DNA of 64,000 bases, from positions 1 to 64,000 of the forward strand of contig VXAA01005209.1 of NCBI GenBank assembly GCA_013399115.1, read 5' to 3'. The notes beneath the pieces are model-generated. The model had not been told where the DNA came from. It ran no database searches and was given only the letters and a program-made list of their open reading frames with translations. Positions within the stretch are counted from its first letter, which is position 1, and every line of letters starts with the position of its first letter. This DNA is from Anseranas semipalmata. Its lineage: Eukaryota; Chordata; Aves; Anseriformes; Anseranatidae. Position numbers and translations under genes: made by a program. Positions 51,563-64,000 of the stretch are shown here, in pieces.

Positions 51563-54500
51563 TTTGGAAACAACTGTACAAAGCACTTGTCAAGATCACT
51601 TTTCCAAGAAACGATCCTGGAATTGTCTCCGCAGAATCTCTGTAATGGCTGGAGCCTTATGCAAGATAGAGTGTTAACAACAGGTGTTTCCATTGGGTGG
51701 TGAAAAGTTAATATCACAGAAGATATTAATCTTGTCCTTGAGTTGCATTTGAGAGTAGATACAGGGTGAGTAAAAGCTTAATGGAAGAAAAAGATTTAGC
51801 TTGAGGTAAAGCTGGAGAGACATTTGCAAGAGAACTTCCCAAAAGCCAAACTAGGTAATGAAGGGTTGGTCTAATCTGAACCAGGCAGCTGAATGAATGT
51901 GGAAGTGTAAGGTAAGCAGTCCCTTTCTAGCACTATGGTTGAAGGGGACTTCATCCAGAAAAATCTCCGGTGCTTTTGTGTATACACAGGAGCATATCAT
52001 TCTGAGTAATTGTCCATAGATGCCCTCATGAAGGAGAATCACAGTTCAGCTGTTCTTTCATCAGGTGACTTGATCCAGCTCCAATAAATTTTGTTTCTGA
52101 AGTATTTTAGAGCAACCTATTGCAGGAGAGCAACTAAACTGGGGAAGGTATTCCAAACGTGTAAGAGCTGACACTGTCATCACGTGATAACGTATATGAA
52201 AAGGTTTGTGTATTACTGGTATCCTTCAAAGCAACTGTAAAGACTCATAATTCTTTTATTATTATTATTATTATTATTATTTTAATATTCATTTTGTACC
52301 ACTTGTTTATATCAGCCTATTCTGGCTTTAAATTACAATTTTGTTTTGGGGTTTTGAGAATGATTCCAAATAATAAAGACAAATTACATCAATACTTCAT
52401 TTTCCCACGAGATTGAGAGACCATGAAAAGGCAGTTTCCATACCAACATGTGGGCTGTTCATGGACATAATTGTGTTCTGGATATTATGACAGTATGAAT
52501 GAAACCAGAGTCTAGTATTTATTAAAAACAAATCTTACCTGTGTTCAAATAACTAGGAGCTGTGGGAAGGCAAACAAGTAGATACATAGCACCGGAGTGC
52601 TATAGGTGGTCTAAAAAAATTCTGAAGCTGCTTTTAAGGAAAATCATATTTGCAATCATATTATAGCACCTTTTAATATTTTGTATAACTTGACTAATCT
52701 ATTCCTATCTTAAAGTGGGTATGTAGGTAGGTATTGTGCAGACGATATGCAATTGGTTGGACTAAAACATATTAAAACTTGAGATTTTAGCATTATACAC
52801 ATCAAAGCTCAGATACGTCATGCCGACATTAATCGGGAGTAGGAAAAATAGCTAGGTTTCAGTGCACTGCAGCTGCAGACCTGATACTAGAATTCAGCCT
52901 ATGCTGCTCCCTTTTACTCAGGTGCTTTAATTTTGAGCTCTCATTTTCAAATGGAAAAATAAAGAATAAATTCTTGCAGCTGCACATAAAACACTGAAAA
53001 TGTGACTGAATTTGAAACAAGAAGCTGATGCCTAATACAACTTTAGAAAGAAAGGAAAAGTTGCAAGAGTTGTGAAACGTGAAAATGTGCATGCACATCA
53101 GCCAAAAACCTTTGTACTCAAGGGCTGCGGAATCTGACTTCTTTTCCAAAATGTTGACGGTCTGAACAATTCTGATACGGAATTGTCATATTTGAGAACA
53201 ACTAATCCTAGCACTTCATTCAGTCTGTACGTCATGATGAGCATGGCTTTAGTTGCCTATGGCACTCCAGCTTCTCACAGCACTTGGCAAGAAGACGGGT
53301 AACAGCCAGAGTCCCAGGTGAAAGCTGATAGAGAGGTTAAGATACTGAAGTTGGTTTACGAGGTCCTCCTAACTTAATGCGAGAGGCCATACTCTGTATT
53401 TGGAAAACGTGGAATAAGCTGTGATGTTGTGGTTATCAGTAACATTTTGTGAACTACAATTGTGCATACTAGAACAACGACAAGAAGGTGGGAAAAATAA
53501 GGATTTAAATGACGATAAGGTAACTTAATTTTGTTAAATAAAGTGTGACATCTACAAAGTACTTAAGTTCCTGAAAAGCAGCTTCTATTAGGGTAGACTG
53601 CGCAATGTTTATAGAAAGAATCTCCAAATTAAGTTCCTTTGAGTGTGTTATCCAGACTGGCACTGTTTTCTGTTTTGCAATAAGATGCTATATTGTTGTG
53701 AACATTCAGAAGGCTTTTAATACTTCAGGAATAGGTGAGATGCTGTTATTCTCTAGTCAAGAAAAGTAGCCTGCAATAGACTATTTCTGTCCTTTCTTTT
53801 GATTTGTGGTTAGAATTTATGATAGCTATGTATTGTTGTATTTTCTTGATACTGATAGAGGTCACTCTTTTACCAGGAGCAGGCCGTGTAGGCTCATGCA
53901 GAGGAATTTTGGGTCATGTGCTGAAGCTCAGTCAATTTGTGTAACTGAATTCATGTCCTCATCTGACCAAAACGTTGATGTCTTATCCCATCATTTTTGT
54001 ACTCCTACTGTAGGAAAGGCATTTATGAGTGATGAGTACCATTTCTTTGTTACATACAATTAAGTTCTGTTAGGGCAACAAGTGCCCAAGGGATGATCTG
54101 TATTTCTCTCAGGAAAACGTGTCCAGAGTATTTGTGTAGACCATGCTGTTCAGTCGGGCCATTTCTGACCTGCAGTCTGTAAACTTCACCACTGCATTTG
54201 TCAGTCATTTTTTGTGATCTTTCACTAGTAACCTAACATCTCCAATTCAGTGCCAGTGGAATACAGAATAATATTGATACTTGTTTTGGTATGTTATTTT
54301 TTTATGGCAAAAATCTGTTGTAAAACAGGGAAAAATATTTTATTTCAGGATTGCCTAGGCAGGAGTGTACTTTTGACTCAGATCCTTTTGTTAGAAACCA
54401 TCAGTGCTAGTTTACATTTTAATATCATGTATTTTAAGGCAATTATGACTTTCATCACATAGGCTGGAAACTTTTATCCAGATATTTCTTCAGCATAGTG

Positions 54501-54589
54501 AATGGGAGTCTCCTGAGTTCTCACATGCGAGAACTTTGTTAATTTTTTTTGGACATTGATTAACTTATCTCTTTGATAAAGTTCCTTAG
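51563..54589. other. Intergenic DNA
   Basis: No gene recognised. It contains an ATT microsatellite at 52256-52283. The 53.2-53.4 kb stretch is slightly more GC-rich but unassigned. Confidence 0.6.
52256..52283. repeat. (ATT)n microsatellite
   Basis: About nine ATT units. Confidence 0.95.
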
Positions 54590-54800
54590 CTCTTGAAACT
54601 ACTTAGCTCTGTTATTCCCAATTACTCCTATTACCAGCTTGTTCCAGAACTTAATTCCTCAGAAGGCTACAAATCTTCTAATTACAGCCTAAATGTATTT
54701 CATTATATACACTTGTTCTTGTGTCACCATTGACCTTCAGTATAAACAGTTCTCATCTGACCCTGAGGTATTTGTAGGCACTTTTTAAACTGTGCTGAAT
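54590..54800 (-). mobile_element. Ancient CR1/L3-like LINE remnant
   Basis: Antisense old LINE piece. The sequence CAGCTTGTTCCAGAACTTAA, then a CCTAAATGTATTTCATTATA stretch, then TTGTTCTTGTGTCACCATTG keeps the motif order of old CR1/L3 3' ORFs, with heavy mutation. Confidence 0.6.
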
Positions 54801-55031
54801 GAGGGCAGGGAAGAATGATATTCTGCAAATCCTTCTCAGTAACCATTTGCTGTGTGGTAGTGTGCTATTGCAGGGGGGTTCTATGGCTTGTGATCCTTCG
54901 TTCTTATATTGTATGCAGTGATTCTGATCACTTGTAAATGCTTTCATTGATTTGATGAATTCATTAAACTTGTAGTTTCATATGCCTTTCCGTCAGTGTT
55001 CAGGGAAGAAAAAGATTGTATAACATTGCAG

Positions 55032-56470
55032 AACAGGTTAGAAGGGTCCTGAGGAACTCTCCCTCTGGGCCAAATTCCTACTCCAAACAGGGTCAGCTGT
55101 GAGATCAAATAAGATTGCTTAGGGCTTTATCCAGCCAGGTCTTGAAAACATCCAGGGATGCAAGTGAATAATCTCTCTGTGCAACCTGCTCCAATGTTTG
55201 ACTGTCCTCATGGGGAAACATCTTTCCTTACATCTGTCTGAACCGCTCCTGTTTCAATGTGTGCTTGTTGTCTTTTGTCCTCCTGCCATGCACTACAGTT
55301 AAGAGATTGACTCTGTCTCGATAATCTCCCTGTGGGCATGGGGAGGCTGCTGTTAGGTCCCTCTGAAGGGGGACCTGCATCTTCTCCAGGCTGAACAAGA
55401 CCCATTTCCTTGGTCTTTCCTCACAAGGCAAGTGCTTTTGCCCCATCCCTTGGAGTAGCCCCCCACTGAACTTTAGTTCACTCCAGTTTATTGATGTCTT
55501 CCTTGTACTGGATCCAAAACTTAATGTGGTATTCTAGATGTGATCTTATGAGTAAAGGGGGTTGATCGCTTCCCTTGAGCTATAGGCTACGTTCCTGTTG
55601 ATATTGCCCAGGATACTGCCAGAGCATACTGCTGGCTCATGTTCAGCTTGCAGTCTACCAAGGCCCTCGGGTCTTTTTCCACAGAGCTGCTCCCCAGCCA
55701 GTCAGTTCCCAGCTTGTAGCACTGCAAGGGGTTCTTCTCGTGTGCTGGACTTTGCATTTGTCCTTGCTGGACTTCATGAGATTCCTGTCAGCCCATTCCT
55801 CCAGCCTGTCTAGGTCCATCTGGATGGTAGCCCTGCTGTCAAGCATACCAATTTGTTACCCCTCCAGTTTGGTGTCATCTGCAGACTTTATGAGTAAGCA
55901 CTCCATTGCCTCCTTCAGGAAGATGATAAAGGCGTTAAGCAGGACACCCTGTGGTACTTCAGTTGTAACTGGCCTGCAGGCAGAGTACAACCCATTAACC
56001 ACAAGCCTCTGAGTCTGACCTTCCCACGGGCTTTTTACTCATTTAATTATTCACCCATCCCGACAATAATGTTCTAACTTGGATACAGAAATATGTTAGA
56101 AAAGAATGTCAGAATGCTTGCTGAAGTCAAGGTAAATGATATCTGCTCTCCTCTCGCCTACAAATCCAGGCATTTTATTATGGAAGGCAATCTGTTTGGT
56201 CAGGCATGACTCACCCTTCATCAACTCATGGCGACTGTTCCCAGTCACTACCTTCTTCATGTCCCTAGAAACATGTTCCAAGAAGCCTTGCTCCAGGACT
56301 TCCCGAGGGTCTTAGGTGAGGCTGACCATACCATAGTTCCCTCGCTCATCCTTTTCACCTTTTTCAAATATGAGTGCAACACTTTTTTTTTTTTTTTTCC
56401 CAGTCATTGAGGAGCTCCCCCAATCTCTATAAACTGTGGAAAAATGTTAGGCAGCCTCTATATGTAGAGA
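55032..56470 (-). mobile_element. CR1 LINE, 1.4-kb 5'-truncated copy
   Basis: The longest CR1 in the window. The 3' end is near 55032 (AGGTTAGAAGGGTCCTGAGG). The minus strand then covers the RT C-terminus and reaches back into RT coding: EWADRNLMKSSKDKCKVQH near 55750 and the reverse complement of CTGCAGATGACACCAAACTG at about 55870. A 15-base T run at about 56383-56398 interrupts it. Several frameshifts and stops make it inactive. It is of a different subtype from the copy at 57830. Confidence 0.9.
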
Positions 56471-57080
56471 GATGTAACCAACTGAACAACAGTTTTAAAG
56501 AGAAAAAAATACCTTTTTGCAGAACTGGCAAAGTTACAGTGAAATATTAAGTGAAGATCCTAAATTGCTTCATCTTTTGTTGTTAAAGAGAAGTGTGTAG
56601 CTTGAAGGTTTTGCTGAACCTAAGAGTCTCCAAAAATATGATTCATTTCTTCTAAACAAGTGATGATAAGTTCTAAACTGCTCACGAGCATACAGAGTAA
56701 AAATAACAGCAGTGACTACATTTCTCAGATGTTGGACAAATCCCTGGGAGAAATGAAGAACTGTGTGTTAACTGTAGAGCTCAGCTAACAGGCAGCCAAC
56801 AGCTGCAGCAGTTTCTGGGCTCTGCTTCTTCAACATCTTAGGATCTTCTTGAGGTTCTGGGCACTTTGCCTGGGATCTGGGACCTCCTGGAAACCCACAG
56901 AGGAGCCGGAGGGCACCAGCTGCTGCCAGGTAAGGATAAGGAAAAGGTAAGGGTAGCTCTGGCAGCTCTACCAAACTCTGTCAACTGTCCTTGATTAGAG
57001 GGTGCCTGTAGCCTTTGTTATAATTAATGCCTTATTAGGGAGAGTCAAGCACCCTTTTTGGCTGGTGCTAGGGAGAGGCA

Positions 57081-57088
57081 TATAAAAG
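57081..57088 (+). promoter_or_regulatory. TATA-box-like TATAAAAG
   Basis: Good TATA-box match in GC-richer context (AGAGGCATATAAAAGACCCA). A start site would be expected near 57110-57118. No recognised gene follows, so this may be an old retroelement promoter or chance. Confidence 0.3.
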
Positions 57089-57528
57089 ACCCAGGCCTAG
57101 AGCACAATTCTCAGAGGCAGCCAACAGATGCAGTGGTACATAAAGAATGGGGTCCTCATCTCAGTTCAGGACATCAGCTTTCTCAGGTACAGTGGTGAAG
57201 TGCCACAGGCGCTTTCCCCAGTAGTTGTTGGAGCAGCTGTCCCTGCCAGAGCAGAAGCTTTGACCCAGACAGAGCTTCAGGCACAGGATGTAGACAACTG
57301 TACTGACCCACCAACTATTTACACCAACCAGGTCTTTCAATCCCCTTACTACTCTATTTTCTCACTCTTGTTCCTCCCAGAATTTCCAAAACCACTCCCT
57401 TTTCCTGCCCTAAACATCCCATAATAAGTCCTGTGTAATCTCCAAATGCTCTTTCCTTGTAACCCCTAATGTATCCCACCACCAGGAAGCAACCCTCCTT
57501 TGTCTGAAAGGTGATCCAGAGAGCTGCG

Positions 57529-57552
57529 CCCTCATCATCACGATGATGAGGG
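57529..57552. repeat. 24-base near-palindrome (11-bp arms)
   Basis: CCCTCATCATC pairs fully with GATGATGAGGG across a 2-base centre (AC). Confidence 0.9.
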
Positions 57553-57829
57553 TTTCATGTCTGGACAATGGGGCTGACCTCTGCTGGGACAGCCCTGGGA
57601 ACAGTCTGGAAAGGGTGTTTGTTCCTTGTGAGTCCTTAATTTGGGTTCATTCCTGCCATTGTGCTCCCTTGTGCCTGTGAGTAGCCTGGCAGGGTACTAT
57701 TTTGGCTCCCCATCCTGCTGTTGCCTATGTGGCACAACCATTTGTGGTTGTGCAGATGAACTTTTATCACATAACCTCATGTTGTGGGGAGACTCTTCCA
57801 GTTCCTCTGATCCTCAGACTGTTAACCCA

Positions 57830-58685
57830 TTCACAAAACTGGGTGAAGTGGCTGATACCAGATGGCCAAGCTGCCATCCAGAGGAACCTGGACAGAATGG
57901 AGAAATGGCCTGACAGGAGCTATGTGAAGCTTAGGAAGAAGTGCAAAGCCGTGCACCTAGGGAAGAACAACCCCAGGCACCAGTCCATGTTGAGGGCTAC
58001 ACAGCTGGAAAAAGACCACAAAAAAGGACCTGGGGGTCCTGGTGGGCACCTGGTTGAATGTGAGCCAGCAAAGGTGGCTAGCAGTATTCTTGGCTGCATT
58101 AGGCAAAATGCTGCCGGCAGGTTGAAGGAAGTAACCCTTCCCCTCTATTCAACACTGGTGAGGCCACAGCTGGAGTACTGTGTCCAGTTCTGGGCCCCCC
58201 GGTACAAGAGAGACATGGACATACTGGAGATTGTTCAACGAAGGGCCACAGAGTTGACTAGGGGACTGGAGCATCTCTCCTATGAGGAGAGGCCAAGAGA
58301 GCTGGGACTGCTCAGCCTGGAGAAGAGGAGGCTCGATGGGATCTCGTTAATGTCTATCAATACCTGAAGGGAGGGTGCAAAGAAGACACAGCCAGGCTCT
58401 TTCCAGTGGTGCCCAGTGCCAGGACAAGAGGCAATGGGCACAAACTGAAGCACAGGAGGCTCTTGAGCATAAGGAAACACTTTTTTACTATGAGGGTGTA
58501 ACTGAGCACTGGCACAGGTTGCCCAGAGAGGTTCTGGAATCTCCCTCTTTGGAGATCCTCTAAGGCTGCCTGGACGTGGCCCTGGGCAACCTGCTGTAGA
58601 TGTCCCTGCTTGAGCAGGGGGATTGGACCAGGTGACCTCCAGAGGTCCCTTCCAACCTCAACCATTCTGTGATTCTGTGATAAGA
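57830..58685 (+). mobile_element. CR1 LINE, 0.85-kb 5'-truncated copy
   Basis: Sense CR1 covering the end of the reverse transcriptase ORF. An open frame up to 58367 reads RNLDRMEKWPDRSYVKLRKK, later LPLYSTLVRPQLEYCVQFWA and EHLSYEERPRELGLLSLEKR, all standard CR1. It continues through the C-terminus to the TGTCCCTGCTTGAGCAGG hairpin and an intact tail ATTCTGTGATTCTGTGAT. A frameshift near 58350 and the missing 5' part make it inactive. The long open frame and intact tail suggest it is among the younger copies here. Confidence 0.95.
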
Positions 58686-61600
58686 CAATTGAAAATATAG
58701 GAGAGAGAGTTCTTTGTATTCCCGACTTTTCACTTTTAGGTTTCAAACAACTATACACAATGAAACAGGTATGTATTAAAGCAAAAATAGAATTTCAAGT
58801 ATCACATTACGATTAAGTCACTGATTTTATATGTGCAATTTATTTTTTTTTCTCTCCCTGTGAGGTTTATCCCATGGATACCACCTTCTAATTTAGAATC
58901 TTCTGTTTGAAGATGTCTACCTTTCTGCAAGTTAATAATAGCTGGGATTGGCAGCTAAATAGGAGGTCTAGCAAAAATGAAGCTAATGATAGAGGTAGAT
59001 TTGTTGTTCTTCTGTGGAGGCATAGCATATCAGCACTCAGAAGGAGAGCCATGGACCAGAACGTTCGCTATCATCTCCTTAATTGTCATAGATCACAAAG
59101 GAACATTGCATGGGACAATGCTTTGTAGGTAATAATAAGACGTAGTTATTCCAGTAGTTGGGGGCTCCTTAGACAGTAATGTGTGCTTCAGATCAGGAGT
59201 GAAACTTTTTTGCAGGAAGGGGGATTTGCAGTAAGACTGTATAGCAGGGAGTACCTGGTTCTACAGCATACTGTGTGATATTTCTTATTCTAACTGCTAT
59301 TTCCATGTGCTTTTGTTGTTGTTGCTTTATGTTTTGTTTGTTTGTTTTCATCTTAGTGTCTCATGTCCTTGTAAAATATTAAGAAGATCCAAAAATAGGC
59401 TATATAATATATTTTAAAGAAAGCAAAGACAAGGATATAATTGAGATAGAAAGAATGTGACTCTGATCATACATCCCCTAAACCTGGCTGACCCAATGCT
59501 GTTACTGTGAATTTTCTCTAATATTTTTATAAAATAGTTTGACTTTTACTCCATGTATGCAGGATGACTGTCACTCAAGAGAACATAACCATGCTCTGCT
59601 AGCAGATATCGGAGTTTCTTGTCAACCTGCTGATGTTTCTTGACAAGTTATTGACCTGACTGGTTGTTAAACCCCATCCTGAATATGAAGACAGGTGAGG
59701 AGTTGAGCACACCTGACACACAAACTCAGACAGTAAGTAACGAAGCCTGGGGAAGGAGAGGCTGCTTTTGTTGTTGTTGTTACCAGTCTGAAGCATTTTT
59801 TAAATCTTAAAAATGCTGTTTAGAGTGTTTTAAAGTAGGGCAGGGAAGCCATCTGCTGACAGTGATATGTTATGTGATATGGTAGGACCCAGAAGCAAAG
59901 TAGCCTAATGTTCTCGGTAAAATCTCTATGCTAGCTACTTGTGTTTCCAGTGTAGAATAGAAATGAATATCTTGGACAATGTCAGGAGCAGGGCTTGCCT
60001 TAGGCACAAGATACAAAGTCTGATGATCATTGACTTGGCAACAGAGAAGCTGGACTGATGTCTCTATTCCTGGCAGCAGGACCCAAGGAACAGGCAGCTC
60101 CTGGCATGGTCTCCAAATTGCCTCCAAAGAAACTTGGAACTGTACAAATCATAAGGCTAGGCATATCCTGAAGTGCCCATTTAATGAAAAATAAATGTTC
60201 TTTTCCTCCAGGACTTGCTCTCAATGAACATGCTTTATTGCTAGCAGTTACTAGCAGGAACAGTACCATATATCTGTTTATCCCATAAAACTTGGAATAG
60301 ACTGTGCTGGTCACAGAGTAATCAGAAAGACTGGAATATCCTATTTTCTGTTAGATTCCCACATCACTTTAAGTACAACTTATCCTCTCTATTTGCCTGT
60401 GGGCTGCACAATTACAGTGTCACCTGAGGATTTATGCAAGACTAAATTTTAAAAGTCTACATTTATTAGCTTTTTTTGGTCCAGTTCCTCCAGATGCTTT
60501 GTTGAATGTACTAAATATGAAAGTTGTTAGCATATTTAAAACTTTCCTTTGCATGCAGATTTACACTGTGAGTTCATTTATTATGAGCTATGATACACTG
60601 TAAGATAAATAACCCAAAATATGATATAGAAGTCAACATCTAGATATGATTAATTGAAGGAGTTATGGAGGAGAAGCCTCAGCTGTGCTTGGTGAATTCA
60701 AAAAGTACTCCCAATTTATCTAATCCTGAGTAATGTGTAATGAACAAGATCAAATTATAATGCTGTGGTTCACTGAGTTTGGTTGATTAAGATCACTATT
60801 CATTCACCTAAGGCCTGTCATTTAATATTTACATTGTTAGAGAAATGCATGACTTAAAGCCTAGCAGTGCTTACCTTTTCAAAGAAGACATATTTATAGA
60901 ACACAGTTTGTTATAAATATCTTAGCACTGGTAAATCTGGCCTCAGAATACACTGAAATGTGTTATCTGCATAATAACTAGATCACATAAGGGTAAATTT
61001 TTGCCTTCCTTAGCTAATTACAGTGATAGAAGCCCTTCTGTTGCAAAGGTTTATGACGGTTTATGACCTATATAGTCATACCATTTCCCTTATGGAAACA
61101 GATTACAGTACACTATGACTGTACCAGTATAGTTAAAGCAGAATGATTTTTATTCGTGTCCTTGTGTCATGTGTCCATGTGCTCTGTCATATGAGCAGTG
61201 CAAGGACCTGCTCTTGAGAGCTTGTTAGGCAACGTTGGAAATGAGCTCGCTTATCAGCTACAGGAGGTGTTAGAACATACCCCACCCTGAGAGTGTGGGT
61301 ATGACTGCCTCTGCCCTGTGGAAAAGTGTGTCCACGCTACTCTGCAACACAGGGGCTGTGAATGAAAATCATAATCTCTCCCTTTTTCTTCATTACTTTA
61401 TAGAAAAAATAATTCATGCAACATTTTTTCCAGTGAAAACTCTGCCCACTCTTCACTCCATATTTCTATATTTTGGCTATAGGGTAACAGTCTAAGAATA
61501 GCAGACCTATCTGTCTTGTCCCACCCACGCTGTGTTTCCTAGTGTGGATTGTACTAACCTAGTATGACACTTTTTTAATGTTTCTACATGGGCAAAAAAG

Positions 61601-64000
61601 AGCCCAGAGCACATTGGGCTCAATAAGCCTTTTACCTGATAATTCTTATGATTTTCCATTGCGATTAGGGCATAACTTGGCAACCAGTAGGAGTGAATGT
61701 TGGCTGTATTTCACTCATTTCACTCAAATTTCAATTGCAAAAGATTTAAAAAAAATGCTGCTACTTTTACTCTAGCAATCAATGGTAAATCTAGAGCTGC
61801 CAGCCCTGAAATGACGTTCATCCCTCTGTGCTCTGTATATATCTGATTTGCTACCCTGCTTCTGTACATTACCTTTGCCTACCTTCTGCATTTTTCTCAG
61901 TCATGTTGCAGGAATACAGATTTGCATTAACGGATTTAAGTGTTCTTTTGAAACCATGCAGAACTGCATTTCTTTAACTAGAGCTGAGGATTAACTTTTG
62001 CACTTGAAAAATATTTCACACTTCCACAAACAACACAGTTTTGAATACCTAGAACACTGTGTCAAGGTATTAAAGATATTTTTTGTAGTGCACCTAACAC
62101 TTACTGTATGTGAATTGGGAGGATATACAGTATGATATAAAAATGCTAAAAATGAATGTCACATTTGCAAATAAGCATCTGTCTCAAAAACAGTTTAAAA
62201 ATTCTGCAAATATATTGTTGAAATCATCATTTCTGCCATGAGAATAAAAATTGTTTCAGAAATAATATTTAATTGTCTTGTTTTTTATCACCATTTTTAA
62301 CATTATTTTTCCTCTGATTTGATACCTTACAAAACAACATTGAAAATTACCATTAATAATAGGAGAAACACTTTATGACAATTGCTTTTTAAAGAGTAAA
62401 TTAAGGAGGGCTTAATCTAAACACATATAATTTTTTTTTTTTTTTTCCCCTGAGATACATGGGAAATCAAGAAAATATCGTTCATCCTATTCTGTCAGTA
62501 TATATAAAAGGCTAGAATAAACAAAAGGATCTTAAAAGAACATACATTTATGTGTGCATTGCCTACTGCTAAAAAGTACAGTTTCCAGGATCTGGAAAGG
62601 AATCTTGCATGTTCCTTTAATGCCCCCTGAAACACCTGCGTTAAGCTAACTGCAAAGTCTTCTACTGATTGCATGAATTATTTTCTTCTCATGGCTATGA
62701 TTTCGTTCTTTGGAAGCTTCTTCAGCAAAGCTCCATTTTTAAATGCTTACTCATTCCTTATGACATTGGAAGATTTCATAACACAAGGAAATTGTAATCC
62801 TGGATCACTTTGAGGGATCCAGACCTAAAATTCCTTGTTATATGGCTGCTGTGTAGTTACCTTGATTGATATATAATGAATACCATTGAATCTGTATATA
62901 ATGAGAAAAATCCTTTTGCCCTTTACAGTTGAAACTTGTTAATGTGGGAGCTTAGAATAGCCCACATTTTCAGGGATAAAAGAAAGGAGCAAACGTTTAC
63001 TTGGGCAGAAACCACTTGCATACTGGCAAATACATAGTTTTTGCCTCAATCTCATCAACACAGTATGCCTAACTTTTCCATCTCTGAGGTGGGAATCCAT
63101 CCATCTGTGGGGAATTAATGGACTTTCTGCAGTCAGTAAAAAATGGATCTTAATTCTTCAGTGTTATTGACATTAAAAATATCTAAGCTTCTGTAAGGGT
63201 CTCTGGTGTGTGTTCTTCAAAGTGCTTATGTTGATTATTTGGATTTTTAGCACCTCTTGACAAAGTTTTGTGATTCTGTAGTAATTACTTTGAGAAACAT
63301 CCAGGCAATCTTTCAAACTGAATCCCTCCAGTTCTAAATGAAAATGTCTGAATCAAAGATTTTCAGATTACACAGGAATTTAAGAATACAGCTTGTTCAT
63401 CAGGGATAATTTCAAGCAGATGCTACTTGCAACTACTGAGATGAACTTGTCTGACAACTGCAATTTCTTTTTCACCTTGGATGGTATGCTTCTATAATGG
63501 CTTTCTGTAAAAGCATCTGATTTCTAAAGCATGCTTCTTTGAAACTAAAAGTACAAAAACATGAAAAAAAACACAACTGGATTTATTGCCTCTGTCCATG
63601 CTGGTTAAAATTGCCCCTCTTTATGTTTTAACAGGTGATGCTCATAGTTCAAACTGTAACGTTAGTAGGCTCATGTCTGTTGCTGCATTATAAAATCCCT
63701 TCCAAATCTTTGTAATCTGATTATGCTTTATCTATACGTAGTGCCTGTGCCCACTGCATCAATTAAAATACAGTAGTTGTCTTTTCAATTGCTTTTGATT
63801 TCAACCTTTTATTTTCATGGAAATTTTGTGTCCTTTGTGATTATTAGTAAACAGATTGCTGTTGACTAGCAGACCTGCATTTAGTAAGCAAATATAAGAG
63901 TTTGCTTGCAAAGGTGAGTAGGAATTATTGGGCTAGGGAGCACGACTGAATGGCTACCCTGAGGGCCAACCCATTTTCTTCTCTGCCTTCTATCCCAGGG
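58686..64000. other. Intergenic DNA, no gene seen
   Basis: 5.3 kb of AT-rich sequence. No exon chain, RNA gene or mobile element recognised. The longest open frames are under 100 codons and look random. Confidence 0.6.

Larger units (their letters stand above)
56780..57760. other. Unclassified GC-richer block between two CR1 copies
   Basis: About 1 kb, more GC-rich than its surroundings. It has TATAAAAG at 57081-57088 and an ATG at 57128 opening a 98-codon frame of no known family. A 17-of-18 direct repeat (GGCAGCCAACAGNTGCAG) sits at 56791 and 57116, and a 24-base near-palindrome at 57529-57552. It could be part of an LTR, a 5' leader of another element, or an unrecognised promoter. I see no terminal repeats or target duplication. 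Confidence 0.35.

Noticed and set aside
57702..58367. Long open frame of 221 codons as a host gene
   Set aside because: From about 57830 it is the CR1 reverse-transcriptase C-terminus, and the part before that is unrelated read-in from the flank.

Overview
The window is a stretch of bird nuclear genome, most likely from a neoavian. It carries many 5'-truncated CR1 LINE copies, some ending in the CR1-type ATTCTRTGA tail repeat. It also has a solo endogenous-retrovirus LTR of a type widespread in neoavian genomes, and one large multi-exon gene with GT-AG introns. Coding sequence is under 3% of the window, and the rest is AT-rich intron and intergenic DNA.

The single gene I can support is TDRD3 (Tudor domain-containing protein 3) on the + strand. 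The window starts inside one of its introns, so the N-terminal DUF1767/OB-fold exons lie upstream of base 1. Eight coding exons are present: 3978-4049, 4638-4787, 5517-5657, 9362-9518, 9904-10029, 22868-23706, 25188-25313 and 43162-43281 (stop). Together they give 1731 nt in one open frame, that is 576 residues plus stop. They encode, in order, the linker after the OB fold, the UBA domain, an RG-rich/acidic segment, a long disordered region, the Tudor domain with a complete aromatic cage, and the C-terminal exon-junction-complex binding motif. The coding part of the last coding exon is followed after 17 nt by a 3'UTR intron. The final noncoding exon (47838 to about 48085) ends just after an AATAAA at 48061.

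Layout: 1-3977, intron with two minus-strand CR1 copies; 3978-10029, compact run of five exons; 10030-22867, 12.8-kb intron with three CR1 pieces, an unexplained 18.2-18.5 kb open stretch and a probable LTR remnant just before the big exon; 22868-25313, disordered-region and Tudor exons; 25314-43161, 17.8-kb intron with one CR1 and one much older CR1/L3-like piece; 43162-48085, gene end; 48086-64000, intergenic DNA. The intergenic part holds the solo LTR (51021-51557), an old CR1/L3 piece, a 1.4-kb CR1 on the minus strand, an unclassified GC-richer block with a TATA-like box (about 56780-57760), and a 0.9-kb CR1 on the plus strand.

I found no second protein-coding gene, no tRNA or rRNA, no CRISPR and no convincing new biological system. 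The observations most worth checking are the unclassified block at 56.8-57.7 kb, the 22-bp duplication at the acceptor of the 4638 exon, the LTR-like block next to exon 22868, and the 3'UTR intron close behind a stop codon in a gene whose product binds exon junction complexes.
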